Shown: piece after piece, positions 37,859-50,369 of the stretch | Layout: every line of letters starts with the position of its first letter | Position numbering within the stretch: position 1 is the first letter of the stretch | DNA from: Sweltsa coloradensis | Taxonomy: Eukaryota; Arthropoda; Insecta; Plecoptera; Chloroperlidae | DNA length: 64,000 nt | Reading direction: 5' to 3' | NCBI GenBank assembly: GCA_024449915.1 | Contig: JAMZAV010000025.1 | Span: forward strand, 1,242,001-1,306,000 | Translations under genes and position numbers: made by a program | The notes under the pieces: generated by a model | The model's input: only the letters and a program-made list of their open reading frames with translations | What the model was told of the DNA's origin: nothing | Databases searched by the model: none

Positions 37859-39059
37859 CAGTGGCGTAGCTATCGGGGGGCAGAGGGTGCAGTTGCGCCC
37901 CGGAGGGGCCCGGGCCCTCTCTCCAACTCTATGTATGTATGGTTTTAACCTGATAGTTACAAATTTCTATTGATGCAAAATTATTGAGGCTACCATTTCA
38001 AATTTATTTCCAACTCATTGACAAAGACGCAGAGAAGCATTGTCATTAAAAAAATACTTTGAAAATTTTGAACTTGTGCTGTTGTTGGTTGTTCAAACAA
38101 AAATTCTTGAAACAGTCAACGCGGTTTCGAAACTGTTTTAATCTTCCAATCAAGATCTAAGCATGGCTTCTACACTTCTAAAAAAATTCATATGACACAC
38201 TGTCACCTCTAAGGAACAGTTTTGAAGAATGTAGAGGAGCACAATATGTGTGATAAATAGGGATACCAGCACGATTTGAAGAAAAATGCATTCAAAATTA
38301 AATCAGCATGTTGATGAGCTTTGTGTAGACCAGCGATTGACAAAATGCTGAAATGAGCTTCAAAGTTAGGCCTAATTTTTTCTACGCAAGTCTCGATGTG
38401 GTGACAAGCCAATTAAAGAAGAGATTTTCTGGCATGAACGACGTCGTGAACAATTTTCTTGCTATTCTTTCACAATCATTCAATTCCATGAACGACGATG
38501 AACTATATGCAGCTGCTACGACACTCGTTTCCAAGTACACTACCGACATTTCATCTAAGTTTCCCGGGCAGTTACTTGCTTTCCGATCATGTTTAAAAAC
38601 AGAGATTTTAAAAACAACTTCAGAAATGGAACTTGCAACACTGTTAATGGTACACAAAGCTGCTCTTTCTTCAAGTTTTCCTGATGTAGGGCCTATGCAC
38701 AGCTTTAATGCTATACCTCAAATTACCATGGTCACCGTGGCAAGTGCGGAACGATCATTTTCGAAACTCAAACTAATTAAATAAAACTTATTTGCGTAGT
38801 ACAATGACTGAAGAAAGACTTCCTGTCTTGTCAATATTGTCAATTGAAAACCACGAGGCCAGAGCAATGGACGTCAATGGCATTATAAATGTATTTGCAG
38901 AGAAAAAATCCCGTAAGAAAAACTTCAAATGAGGTCGAGTACAAAAGCTTATTCTAAACAATTATCTTGTGTACTGTTTTGTGCGTGTTAACAAAAAATG
39001 GGGTGGGCCCATCGTGTCCAGTTTGCACCCGGGCCCGTAAAGGCGTAGCTACGCCACTG
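37859..39059 (+). mobile_element. hAT transposon, 1.2 kb, with 8-bp target duplication
   Basis: Left end CAGTGGCGTAGCTA and right end TAGCTACGCCACTG are terminal inverted repeats; CTCTTTAT flanks both ends (37851-37858 and 39060-39067), the 8-bp duplication typical of hAT. GC-rich GGGCCCGGG blocks lie just inside both ends. The interior retains only the C-terminal part of a transposase, so this is an internally deleted, non-autonomous copy. Confidence 0.92.
38353..38932 (+). pseudogene. hAT transposase C-terminal remnant (ZBED/ZMYM1-like)
   Basis: The frame from 38353 reads VTSQLKKRFSGMNDVVNNF through TVASAERSFSKLKLIK, the hAT dimerisation domain signature. It stops at 38782, but the next frame continues with RSTMTEERLPVLSILSIENH to a stop at 38930, so one frameshift separates the halves. 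Upstream hAT domains (zinc finger, catalytic DDE) are missing. Non-functional. Confidence 0.85.
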
Positions 39060-39067
39060 CTCTTTAT

Positions 39068-39740
39068 GTAACTTAATGTCCTACAGCTCGACAATTCTCT
39101 TACCTAATTATTTATTCTGTACAGAGAAGATTCGCTTATCGTTACTTTTGTCGCTTGTTTTACTATAGTAAACAATCTGTTAGCTAATTGGTTTAGCTCG
39201 CAATTATTTCAAATGGTTGTTTTTAAAACATTCTATTTCAATTACCCAGGAAATCGACTAAAAAGAGCTCCTGCTTCTAATGTATAGCGACTTTAAAACA
39301 ATGAACATCTCTTGTCACCAATGAAAATTACGAACCAAATCTTTGCTAATGGTCTACATTATAAGTCCAAGGAGCCTTCTTTGTTTGCTTTGAATTTGCA
39401 GTCGAAGTACACGATTGTATGCCTTATAAATTGTCATTAGAAATAAATGTTGATCTCATGAAAATTATCTTAAGGCTCTACATGTCCTTTCGGCCGATGT
39501 TGGAGTGTTTTCTAATCTCAAGAATCGTGTTTAGGAACTTAATTCGTCATAGATGTTGTTATTCCTCTTTCCAAGAAAGCTTGAACAAAAATAATCTTAA
39601 AATAATAGATAAATAGGAAAAATTGAGATTTCCACACTTTCTAAAATTTATTTTTAAATGAAGATTATGTTAAGTTGAAACACAATCATCTAATACAAGA
39701 AAATTAGATTTTATAGATTGTATTGTAAATGTAAAAAGTT
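39068..39740. other. AT-rich non-coding sequence
   Basis: No gene or repeat recognised. Confidence 0.4.
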
Positions 39741-39946
39741 GTGAGGTAGCTCAAGTGTAGCGCATGTTAGGGCTACTTTGATTCGAGATGTCACGGGTTC
39801 GATACTGCCAACAACAATCACAACTGAGTTGTACCACGCCACACCGCCACACCGCCACACCACATTTACCGATTCGGTCACCTGAAGAGGGTCATACTGG
39901 GTAATCTAATAAGTATTCTACGGTGGGCATTCCTAAAAAAAATTGT
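39741..39946 (+). mobile_element. tRNA-derived SINE, diverged, with internal CCACACCG repeat
   Basis: Head with TAGCTCAAGTG (A box) and GGGTTCGATAC (B box); body CACCTGAAGAGGGTCATAC and tail CTACGGTGGGCATTCCT. The middle is replaced by a short (CCACACCG)n run. Confidence 0.7.
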
Positions 39947-40810
39947 AGCTGAAAAAATTACATATGCTCAAATATCAAACATAGTTAACACATCAATACC
40001 AATGCACAGTTTGGAACGAGTATATTTACAAACGCCAACTGAAAACGTAAAACAAGTGAAAAAATATAAAAATAAATACCTACCTGAACCGGTTTATTAG
40101 GTATTACTTTAGAGTTATCAACGTAACCATTTTCAGTCGAATTACCAACAAATAAAAATTACGGTTGCCATTCGATGCTACTTTTGTTAATCAATAAGAG
40201 TTTCACAAAATCGAAATTGGAATTTTAAAATTAAAAAAAAAAAAATATTTCAATTATTTTGTATGTCACGTAATTAAGTATAACGTAAAGTATCACTCAA
40301 CAAAAGTATAACTGCAACAAAGCTTACAATATAAGAATATAATCTATAAATTACTTTCTATATCCTTTAAAAGGGAGAAGTAGAAAAAAGTATTGATTGA
40401 TTTACATTCCAATAACGATAATTGATTGCGTAGTCACCAACAGATTTGATCGATAATCGGCAGCAAACCTACTTAAAGTGTGTCTGTCTGTAGTTCATCA
40501 ATCACAGCTTTCGTCTGTGCCCTGAATCCTCTGTTGTCTGGCAGTCAGTGGTCGTGGACTGGTGCACACTTGGGATGGGTTGATTAAACATTTATTGTGT
40601 TTGGTTTGTGTTAACGAGAGATCTGTGCCGTTTATTGGAATACGCCCTGAGGCTGTTCTATGCCATCGTGATGGTTCAGTTTGGTTGGTTCAGTAACCAC
40701 TGATCGAAAATCCGAAACTAAGGAATTATATGCTCAACACACACACCCTTATAAACATGTATAGTAAGCGAGTTTAAAAACACATGGTTTACAATATTGT
40801 ATGCAACTAA
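39947..40810. other. Intergenic sequence, AT-rich with one less AT-rich segment
   Basis: At 40440-40640 composition changes and CAGTCAGTGG occurs, a faint resemblance to a leader/initiator region. No coding frame supports a gene. Confidence 0.3.
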
Positions 40811-41344
40811 CAAGGCCGCTTCGCGAACGCTTTTTCCAGTCGCGTTGATGGATGAGCTTTTTTAAAAAAATATTTATGTCCAATAATAACGTTTTTAAGT
40901 GGGATCTCATTACTTTTTCAAATTCCATTACAAAATTAAAAATCGGGGAAAAAATCGTAAAAGTACGATTTCCATGAGAAATATTCTTCAAATCTCTCTA
41001 AAATCATTTAACATATATAATTTCAGTGATTTTAAACGTTCCCATAAAGTTTCATCAAGATCGAAGAGCCGCTTGTCAAATATCACGAAAATACCTCATT
41101 AAAAACGAAAAAAAATCGTAAAAGTACGATAATCATGAGAAGTCGATCGAAGATGATCGATTGTACCAACAAACGTGCCAAGTCTAAGTTCAGAGATTTC
41201 AGAGGTCCCCTCAAATTTTCATCAAGATCGCATATGCCGTTTGCCCGGTAGAGCGCGAACAAACAGAAAAAAATACCAAAAAAAACGAGCTAATTTTTTT
41301 TTGGGGGGATCAGTGAAATTGAAATCTTCGCTTCGCTCATCCAA
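40811..41344 (-). mobile_element. HINE-like element copy 4
   Basis: Plus-left edge CAAGGCCGCTTCGCGAACGC (the usual CTAG mutated to CAAG) with GTTGATGGATGAGC; plus-right edge TTCGCTTCGCTCATCCAA. Type II hairpin end. Confidence 0.7.
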
Positions 41345-41654
41345 TTATACCATTCATTATTATGTACATGATGTAATTATTTTTAAAAACAGTATGGCTA
41401 TATTATTGACTCTTATGAATAATTAAGTGTAAGTACTCTTCACTTCTTCTTCGTCTTCGTTTTGGTCTTACTCTTCTCCTACTATTGTCGTCTCGATGAA
41501 ACGGTGAAACCTCATCTATCACGTTCCTCCTACAAGCTGGAAGGGGTGTCAGTAGCTCTTGAAATCCAACCGCTTTTTGGTTTACATTTTCCATTCAGTT
41601 CTAGAGAAATACTTATTTTGCCCCTCCTCATTCATTGCCTTTTTAGGTTGCTAT

Positions 41655-42720
41655 TTTCGAAAGGAATTTATTTATTTATTTCAAGTGTATCCTATTCAGT
41701 TATGAAAACTGATTTACAAAGGAGGACACAAAAACTAAGTACATGATTGCATGCCAAATAATGAACCCCTTAAGGGGGATCCATGGACCCAATTAAAATT
41801 TTCCTAGATATTAGTTTAACGAAACATCGGACATAGTTTATCAATTATGATCATCTGATATTGCCAAAACTATTTTTGATTTATTTTTCGGTTGAGCGGT
41901 ACGCCCAATATAGACAATTATAGTGAAATTTGTAACGTATACACAGCACAGCTTTCTGCTCATAATTTGTGTGTTAGAAGGCTAATTTTTGTTTTGATTT
42001 GTAACACATACTCCTGACTATAAACTCTATATGTTGGAATTTGTTTCCCGTTAATATCTTGCACGGTACGATTTTTTACTTCCGCCGGTACAAACACTAA
42101 CTTTGTACCGGCGGAAGTAAAGAATCGTACCGTGCAAGATATTAACGGGAAACAAATTCCAACATATAGAGTTTATAGCCAGGAGTATGTGTTACAAATA
42201 GAAATAAAAATTAGCCTTCTAACACAAAAATTATGAGCAGAAAGCTGTGCCGTGTATACGTAAAAAATTTCACTATAATCTTCTATATTGGGCGTACCGC
42301 TCAACCGAAAAATATATCAAAAATAGTTTTTGGAATATCAGATGATCATAATTGATAAACTATGTCCGATGTTTCGTAAAACTAATATTTAGGAAAATTT
42401 TAATTGGGTCCATGGATCCCCCAATTACATAGTATTAGGCAAGGTATTCGAATACTATGTTAGAAATAGAAAGTGAAATAACATTTACAAATACCTATAG
42501 ACATTAGGAAGAAAAAAAGAAAGAAAGAAAGAAACCGAAAGAATAAGAAAAAAGAGAAATATGAGGGGAAATGGAGAGGAAAAAAGTTATCTATTTTCCG
42601 ATCCCACTCCAACGAATATGAAGATTGCAAATAATCAGAAACATCAAATCGAGGAATAATCAAACTTTCGTAGAAGAAACAACCGAACACGAATCGTCAT
42701 TCTTCTGTTTAAATTAATGC
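41655..42720 (+). repeat. Family G retroposon, copy split by a palindrome
   Basis: Left part (41655-41769: TATCCTATTCAGTTATG, ACTGATTTACAAAGGAGG) and right part (42423-42720: purine run, GATCCCACTCCAACGAATATG, GAAGAAACAACCGAAC) match 786-1300. The palindrome 41774-42422 separates them. Confidence 0.65.
41774..42422. mobile_element. Palindromic foldback element (649 bp)
   Basis: Ends GGGGGATCCATGGACCCAAT and its complement. Arms of about 310 bp are almost perfect inverted copies meeting at CCGGTACAAA-CACTAAC-TTTGTACCGG near 42098. The core resembles that of 7137-7743. TTAA stands on the left side, AATT on the right. No coding frame. Confidence 0.85.
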
Positions 42721-43351
42721 TTTTTAATTAGAATATAATATTTTAATTGAAAACGTTTAGATCTGATTTTCGAACTAGCTTTGATAAGTTTTTTTAGCTT
42801 TGGTTTCGACGAATGTATTAGTGACGAAATTGATGAAATTTGATGATTATTTAACTATCTTATTTTTTACAATGAATTTGAAGTACTCGCATCTTTACAC
42901 CCATGTGCAGAAATTGCAATGCTAAGGAATGTTTGTATATGTTCACTACAAAGACAGAGTTGCATTATTGATCATCAAAACATCTCTGATAGTATGACAT
43001 TCTCTTAAGTGGCCTACATTACAATGTTGCAGTGCATCAATAAAAATCATCCGATCGATTGGCATCGTTCAATATGGTGGCAATAAATCACAATAAAATA
43101 GATATTAGATTAATTAACCATGATAGTGATCACACAATACAAAGTGTTATGTGATGGCTTCATTACTATAAACCCGCGGCCACAACGCGTATTAAGAACA
43201 CTATTTTAGGCTACCATGAGCCAAATGTGTTTCCGAAAGTAAATATGCCTATTACATGCCTAAAAATATTCATTTTGCAAGGCATTTTAATAAAGACATC
43301 TTGAATTAAGTTCAGATTCCCTCAATAACAGATTGACAAATTTTCAGCTTC
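42721..43351. other. AT-rich non-coding sequence
   Basis: No gene or repeat recognised. Confidence 0.4.
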
Positions 43352-43700
43352 TCTGCAAAATAAAGCTCACATAAAGCATCACTTTTCAGTTCGTCCGTCG
43401 GCGAATGAGTGTGTTGCTTACAATAAAAACCAAACACGTCGTCTGAATGACATGCGGTCATATTGTTTAATGCAGAATGTTTTTGGTGACCATGGAGTTT
43501 AGTAGGGGAGAGGCTAGCCCCTCAGAAAGTTTGAACATCCTTGTCCCGGCACATCCACCATTACTGATTGGAAAAATAAGCGACGAATATTTTAAATTGT
43601 AAGCTAACTCGGTACCGCAACCAAAAGATCAATGTAATTAAGGTGAATCATTTTATTTTTGTATTTTTCTTTAGACGATCTGTTGATTCCCTCTTTGGGT
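43352..43700 (+). mobile_element. Family E element, copy 8
   Basis: ATCACTTTTCAGTTCGTCCG, GCAGAATGTTTTTGGTGACC, CCCGGCACATCCACC and the distal GACGATCTGTTGATTCCCT. Confidence 0.7.
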
Positions 43701-43807
43701 AGTTTTGTGTATTGTATTACACAGCAATCTTTATTTATACATTACATCATGAATAAAATTGCCTTCCCTATACTTAGAGGCCAAATACTGATTTGTAAAT
43801 TAATTAA

Positions 43808-44587
43808 CAATGATGCTTCGCAAACGCTTTTTTTAGGCGCGTTGTTGGATGAGCGTAATTGTTTAAAAACGTAAAAAGCGTAAAATTGCGATTTTCATAA
43901 GAAATAATTATTCAATTACGCTCAAATTTCACACGAATATATTAATTCATATAATTAAGGTTCTTTGAAAAACTAATAACAATCGGAAAAAGGATGTAGA
44001 TGTTATAAGTAGAAATAATTTTAAAAAAAATCGTAAAATTGCAATTATCATGAGAAATTATTTATTGATTCCGCTCAAATTTCACACGAATATATTAATT
44101 AATAAAATAAGGTTCTGTAAAAAAATCATTACAATCGGATAAAGCATGTAGGTGTTATATGTCAAAGAAATTTTAAAAATCGAAAAAAATCGTAAAATTG
44201 CGATTTTCATAAGAAATAGTTTTTCGATTGCGCTCAAATTTCACACGAATATAATAATTCATTAAATTAAGGTTCTGTGAAAAAATCATTGTAATCGGAT
44301 AAAGGATGTGGGTGTTATAAGTCGAAGAAATATTTTAAAAATTGAAAAGTATCGTAAAATTGCGATTTTCATGAGAAATAATTTTTTGATTGAGCTCAAA
44401 AACGTGGCAGTTCTAAGTTCAAAGATTTCAAAGGCCTCCAGAAAATGTTATAGCAATTGGAGTATCGGTTTAGCCGGAATCGTGTTAACAGACAATCAAA
44501 AAATAAAAAGAAGAAAATAAACATTCCGGATTTTTTTCTCCAATGTAGTGAAATGGAATCTTCGCTTCGCTCGCCACGCTCATCTAA
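43808..44587 (-). mobile_element. HINE-like element copy 5 (subfamily B, 4 core repeats)
   Basis: Plus-left edge CAATGATGCTTCGCAAACGC (CTAG decayed), GCGTTGTTGGATGAGCG; plus-right edge TTCGCTTCGCTCGCCACGCTC. Core units begin near 43865, 44021, 44174 and 44336 (GTAAAATTGC...), spacing about 155-160 bp. One unit more than copy 3. Confidence 0.75.
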
Positions 44588-44589
44588 TT

Positions 44590-44710
44590 AAATGAATAAA
44601 TAAATACTGTAATGTATACCACCTCAGTAACAGAACTGATGGGGGTAATGTATTTAAAACGGATGGCAACCCAACCTGTCGACGACGACACCATCGATAA
44701 AAGAATTAAG
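44590..44710 (+). repeat. Family H retroposon-end fragment
   Basis: AATAAATAAATACTG, CTCAGTAACAGAACTGAT and AACCTGTCGACGACGACAC match pieces at 4885-5035, 27935-28055 and 55190-55322. Confidence 0.55.
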
Positions 44711-44734
44711 CCAACAAGAATGTAGTGTTTTAAA

Positions 44735-45234
44735 CTAGGCCGGTCCGCTAACGCTTTTTCCAGTCGCGTTGATGGATGAGCTTTTATGGTTGATTATCGG
44801 TCCAAATATCACGAAAATATTGTATTAAAAATCGGGGAAAAATCGTAAAAGTACGATTTCTATGAGAAATATTTCTTCAAATGTCTCTAAAATCTTAACA
44901 CATACAATTTCAGGGATTTTAAACGTTCCCATAAAGTCTCATCAAGATTGGAGTAGCCTTTTTGCCAAATATTACGAAAATATCTCATAAAAAATAAAAA
45001 TAAAACGTAAAAGTGCGATAATCATAAGAAATATTTGATCTATTGTACCCAAAAACGGGGCAAGTCTAAGTTCAGAGTTTTTGAAGGTCCCCTCAAATTT
45101 TCATCAAGATCGCTTATATGCTGTTTGCCCAGTAGAGGCAAACAAACAGACAAAAATCCACCCAAAAAACAAAAAAACCCGATCGAATGTTTTTGGGGGT
45201 AAGTGAAATTGAAATCTTCGCTTCGCTCATCCAA
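44735..45234 (-). mobile_element. HINE-like element copy 6
   Basis: Plus-left edge ACTAGGCCGGTCCGCTAACGC, GTTGATGGATGAGC; plus-right edge TTCGCTTCGCTCATCCAA. Only about 150 bp downstream of copy 5, in the same orientation. Confidence 0.75.
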
Positions 45235-45990
45235 TGAGGACCACATGTTGGCCACGATTTACTTTTAGATACCGCTACCATAGGCATGACTCATTCGGAA
45301 CAACTTTATTAGAATTCAGTCAGTGTGCTAGTATGCTCCAAATTCATCGTTTACATAATATACGATCGTATCATTTAATCATCTCAAAAGTTAAACTTTT
45401 GTCTTAAGCGTGAATCGAACCACTGGACTATGCTCTTTTCTAGGAACCAATAACGCATCAACCTGTCAAAACAATAATTTTAAAAAAAATGAAATGACAA
45501 ACTAATTAATATGACCTTCACACATAACGAGTATGTTATGAATATTCACCGCATTGTTCTTTCTGTTTTTGTAAATTTAAAACGTTTTCAATACATCGTT
45601 AAATTTGGTTTCCAAATGGGGAACACAATTGAATTAAAATACGAAAATTCCATTTTGATACCACAATTGGATTTTTCTCGCTATGTATGGTTTTCGTTTC
45701 GTTTCTATTGTTCCTCAAATTTTAAATAAATCTGCAATAAACAAACAAAATATTCGGGATACCCCGGAATACCTACTTACACATGTTTTAAATCACTTGG
45801 ATACTTAACTAATCGTTATTTTTGTGAATCAAAGATTAAATATCTCTAACCAAGTACAACTAAAAAAGCGTCTGCCGTAATTTTTTTTAGCTTTTGAAGA
45901 ATGGAGAATCACAACTTGTGAATTAATATGAAATTATATTATAGAACAATTACACTAAACAACTGAAGTTTGTTTACCATCCATCTCATA
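45235..45990. other. AT-rich non-coding sequence
   Basis: No gene or repeat recognised; a 72-codon plus-strand frame at 45511 has no domain. Confidence 0.4.
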
Positions 45991-46542
45991 AATGCGATAT
46001 TTAATAGGGGGCGCTGAGCTTGGCCCAACTCAAATGCGCACACTCACGTGTTGATGTTTTCTGCTAAACGGTTGGTAATATCATTATTACATTTTGCATG
46101 AATGGTTAAAAAGTGCTTGGCTATTGATATCAACCATCGGTTGCAAAAAATCTCTGCGAGACATAAGTACAAAACGTGAAAAAATGGGAAATCCAAAACA
46201 TGAATTTCAATTCAGAAAACTCCCATCAAACCGCTTATCTGACGATTTATCTATCTGCGCGATTACATTGATTTAATTGTTGATATCCGGTATGAAAATA
46301 CGCGTTAAAAACATCTGTATACTTAGAATAAATTACCGAAGTTGACAAAAATTGAGTAAATTCCGGAGATTTCACGATTTTTTAAATTAAAAATCAATGA
46401 ATTGATTAAGGAATACGCGTACTGGATCTCGTAGATTGATTCTTTATTAACGTTAGTGTGAAATGTGACATTTAGCCGTGTACACGGAACACCCTGAAAG
46501 ATGAGAGCTTAAACTCGTCTCCGCGCCAGCCTCAGTAAACAT
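45990..46542 (+). repeat. Family D repeat, copy 2
   Basis: Uninterrupted counterpart of 1-685, from GCGAGACATAAGT through CTCGTCTCCGCGCCAGCC. It shows the empty site of the SINE found in copy 1. Confidence 0.7.
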
Positions 46543-46580
46543 GTATTGTTAAAACAAGTACGGGGGGGTAAGTGAGTACG

Positions 46581-46820
46581 CAATATAGGGAGCGAAGCTT
46601 CGCGTCATTATACAACATTTGCGTTAGCCTTTAACTCTTCTTTGTGGAGGTGCCAAATATGTTGATATCGCAGCATTTTGGCCACCACAATCACCATATT
46701 GTCTCCATAACATGTCAATGGTTTTGTAATGTTCGGTTTCTATCGCGAGACGTGACACACGCATTGCCAGACGGACAGAAACGTGATGCATTCAGTGGGT
46801 CTTCGCTTCCTGGTAATAAT
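46581..46820 (-). mobile_element. Family E element, copy 9
   Basis: Left edge TATAGGGAGCGAAGCTTCGC, then GTGGAGGTGCC, TCGCGAGACGTGACACACG and CCAGACGGACAGAAACG. Confidence 0.7.
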
Positions 46821-46955
46821 ATTGCAGTCATCTCCAGAATAAACATGAGATTTCGCCACACAAAATCGACACACCAAATTTTCTGCCATTTGCATTTTTG
46901 TACACACTCAGTAATCGGTTAAACATTCTCTACTCTTAACTGATTTTCACTTTTA

Positions 46956-47523
46956 CTAGGAAAACGCTAAAATCCCGCCAAGTTGATGGATGAGCTTTTT
47001 GTAAGTTTTTAGTTTGCGCGGGACCACTTTTCCTTTGCAAGTGCTTTTTGAATGCATTGTAGGTGATTGTCGTCAAGTTTCTATTGTTACTTGTTAATTG
47101 TTATTATATAAAACGAAAAAAAACTCATATTAAAACCTTTATTCTATGGATTCTGGCTAACTTTTTCAACTTTTTCTTTCAAAAAGCAATACATCACCAT
47201 TACCTCAATGTCCATGTAAAATATGAACGTTGTAGCCCCACCCGTTTGGTCAGAATCGGCCCAAATGTCACGAAAATATCGCACTAAAAATCGAAAAATA
47301 TCGTAAAAGTACGATATTCATGAGAAATATTTCTTCGATTGTACCCAAAAATGTGGCAGGTCTAAGTTTTGAAATTTCGAAGGTCCCCTCCAATTTTCAT
47401 CAAGATCGCATATGCCGTTTACCCGGAATCGTGCAAACAAACAGACAGTCAGAAAAAAACAAACATTGTAGCTAAATTTTTTGAGGGGTCAGTGAAATTG
47501 AAGTCTTAGCTTCGCTCATCCAA
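46956..47523 (-). mobile_element. HINE-like element copy 7
   Basis: Plus-left edge ACTAGGAAAACGCTAAAATC, AGTTGATGGATGAGC; plus-right edge CTTAGCTTCGCTCATCCAA. Type I hairpin end. Confidence 0.75.
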
Positions 47524-47830
47524 TGAGCCGAACGAAATTAGCAAACTCCCTTACAAGCATCAATTTTCTGTCAGTATGTCCGTCCGGTCTCACACGATAA
47601 AAACCGAACATGACCTCTTACAGACTTGCGTTTTTATGTGGCATTGCCCCTCAACAAGAATGATACAGAATATTTTTGGTGACTCTGGGATCCTATCCAG
47701 TGCCTTCCAAAATCGTGATCTCTATGAACTCGGCACCTCCACCAAGGAGAGTTCATCGCCGAAATGAACAATTTATAATAATGTTATACCTACATCCCTA
47801 TTTTGGGTAATTATTTAATTAATTTCGAAT
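47524..47830 (+). mobile_element. Family E element, copy 10
   Basis: Abuts HINE copy 7. TTTCTGTCAGTATGTCCGTC, CACGATAAAAACCGAACATG, CTCGGCACCTCCACCAAGG, distal CATCCCTATTTTGGGTA. Confidence 0.7.
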
Positions 47831-48249
47831 GCTTACCATCTGTGTCTGCTGATTCGATAAAATCAATATTTGTTTATTGTGTTGTATGTATTTGTCTGTG
47901 TGTTCGTGTGTATTTGCTTGCGCGTGTATGTACGTGCGTTAAGTGTGAGTGCCTGAGTGTCAGAGACGGTGATTAAACGGCTAGTTAAGTCATAAAATTA
48001 GTTACACCGTGTTCTGACCACAATTATTAGTTTTATTACAGTCGTTAGGTTTTAACACAAGTTAATAAGTAAACAACCTTTCTCAGGGAAAACGTGTTCA
48101 TGCACCTCTTCAGGGGCAGGATTCCTGTACATTTTTAACCCAACGTGAATCGAAGTTATGGTAGAGGCCAATTGTTTGTGGCTACACCCGTATTCCTTGT
48201 ACAATTCCTAGAAAGAAGGATTAATTTCCAAGAACACGTATTGATAAGA

Positions 48250-48295
48250 ACAAACAAACAAACAAACAAACAAACAAACAAACAAACAAACAAAC
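48250..48295. repeat. (CAAA)n microsatellite
   Basis: Uninterrupted run of eleven to twelve CAAA units. Confidence 0.95.
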
Positions 48296-48369
48296 ATACG
48301 TTGTTCTTGTTACCGCTTGCTGACTGGTGACGGTGTTTAGGGCTAGGGGTTAAATCGAGTTAGTTGGAT

Positions 48370-48625
48370 ATTTATTTTTAAATAAATAATCATCTTTATT
48401 TAGTATAAAAAATGAAACTATATAACAGGTAGTAACGTTATAAATATAAATCATTGAACTTTTTCACTGTTAGTTAACAAAATATTTATTTAAATTAATT
48501 AATTAGTTAATTTTGTTTGATAAAGATTTCTGTAAAGAAATCGAAATATCACATTTAAATAAATATTTTGCTAACTAACAGTGAAAAAGTCCAATGATTT
48601 ATATTTATAATCTTTATTTAGCTCT
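48370..48625. repeat. Hairpin repeat, family J, copy 1
   Basis: ATTTATATTTATAA and AAGTCCAATGATTTATATTT pair with inverted partners; CTAACAGTGAAAAAGT is the reverse of ACTTTTTCACTGTTAG. A second member lies at 51765-51900. Confidence 0.65.
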
Positions 48626-49624
48626 TGCTCATAATCAGCATAAAATAAACATTGCTTAATTAAGTAAAACTACCAATTTCAAATGATATCCTCAAAATAT
48701 TTTTGCTTCAAATTATCTAATATAAAACGAAGTAGAGATGCTTTTTCAATCACAAATTAAACTAATAAATAACAATATATTTTTTTTAAATTCATCAGCG
48801 TCTTAGAAATAAAGGTAGACAATCTACACTCTACAGGGCTGGGAAAATGGTCACTAATTTGTTTTGTTATGAGAGCAACTACTTACATCAGGTAATTAGT
48901 TAACGAGGTATTATTAGCAAAACAACTTGCTTAAAACTTTACTAGGCAAAAAATAAATCGGTGTAATTAAGGTTGTACTTCTTTATTTATTTAATGTGTA
49001 CCGTGTTCAGTTTAAAGCAAATTATTATTATTTATAAAGAGGAAAATCAATAAAATGTCCAACCAAATTATCAGTATTTTATTTAATTTGTGATTATTGC
49101 CGGTTCTAGCTATAAACCTAATCGCGTGGTAGTGATTATATTGAAAATTGATAATTTGCAAAAATGAATTACCTCGATCAGTCCTTATAAGAGAGAGAGA
49201 TTCGAAGTGGTGTAAGTGTTGTGAAATGTACTTCAGTACCTGACTGGAAATACCGCCAAGTCTAACATACTAACTTTAATAAAACTTTAAAATCCCAAAT
49301 TACAAACAAGAACTAAAAATAAACACGTAGACATTGTAGCAGAATTAGCAATAATTAGCCGTTCTCCCGAGAAGTATATGTTGGGTTTTGTTCTTCGTTG
49401 CATCCACTTGCAGCATATAAAAGAGGATTGATTCCCGAATCCAGAGCTGTGCCAACTATGACGCTGTCGGTTCATCATAAACCCTAATACGTCAGACGGG
49501 AGTTCTTCGGAATATGTCGATCTGATAGTCTTTTGTTTTGATAACTTTTGAGTTTCAGCCAATACACTATAGTTTCAACTTGTTGTTTTCAGTTAAATCG
49601 CGATATTGATTACTGGAGATCGAT
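48626..49624. other. AT-rich non-coding sequence
   Basis: No gene supported; a 91-codon minus frame at 49287-49562 has no recognisable domain. Confidence 0.4.
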
Positions 49625-49930
49625 GCACCCCTATATACATCATTTTTCTGTCCGTCCGTCTGTGCGTGTGTCACGTCTCACGATAAAAACCGAACATCAG
49701 ATTGACATGCGGTTTTTCATTGGCTTAGCTCTTCAATTTTCATGTCTATAAGTATATGTTTTCTATCCATTAGGCTATGCTATGATTTGCACTTGTGGAG
49801 TATTTGTTCTCTGTTGTAATATGCATCTTATAAATTTAAAAAACACAAAGAATTTACAGAATGTTTTTGACTACCTTGGGGATCAGGTTAGCCCCCAGAA
49901 TATGTACATTTTCGGCACCTCCACCATTAG
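49625..49930 (+). mobile_element. Family E element, copy 11, interrupted
   Basis: Near-consensus start TCTGTCCGTCCGTCTGTGCG, TGTCACGTCTCACGATAAAA. About 110 bp of unrelated sequence (about 49740-49850) precedes the second half (ACAGAATGTTTTTGACTACC, CGGCACCTCCACC). Confidence 0.7.
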
Positions 49931-49979
49931 TTTGAACGCGGTGACAAGCGTTGTCTCCCTATGCTGAGTGATCCCGTAC

Positions 49980-50326
49980 TAGTTTCGTGGCCGATATGAG
50001 TTAATGTACTCGATTTTTCAGTTCTAATGCCACGTATATTTTCATTAGTAGAACGTTTCGATAATATTTCACTCATCTTCTTCAGGGCCAATACAACTCA
50101 ATATATAAAAAACGAAAACTTCATTTCATTGATAAATACAGAATAAAACTGAGAGAAAAAAAGACAACAATTATAAACGACAGAAATCACTACACATATG
50201 GCGAACTAATACATCTTAAAGAAAGTCACTGCAAAGCTTGTCGTTGCAAAGAAAGAAGAAAGTCACTACATGTCCGTCTTTATGTTTTATATATATATAT
50301 ATTATAATATATATATATATATATAA

Positions 50327-50369
<43 letters not shown>

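Noticed and set aside
38382..38657. 91-codon minus-strand frame
   Set aside because: Shadow of the hAT transposase remnant.
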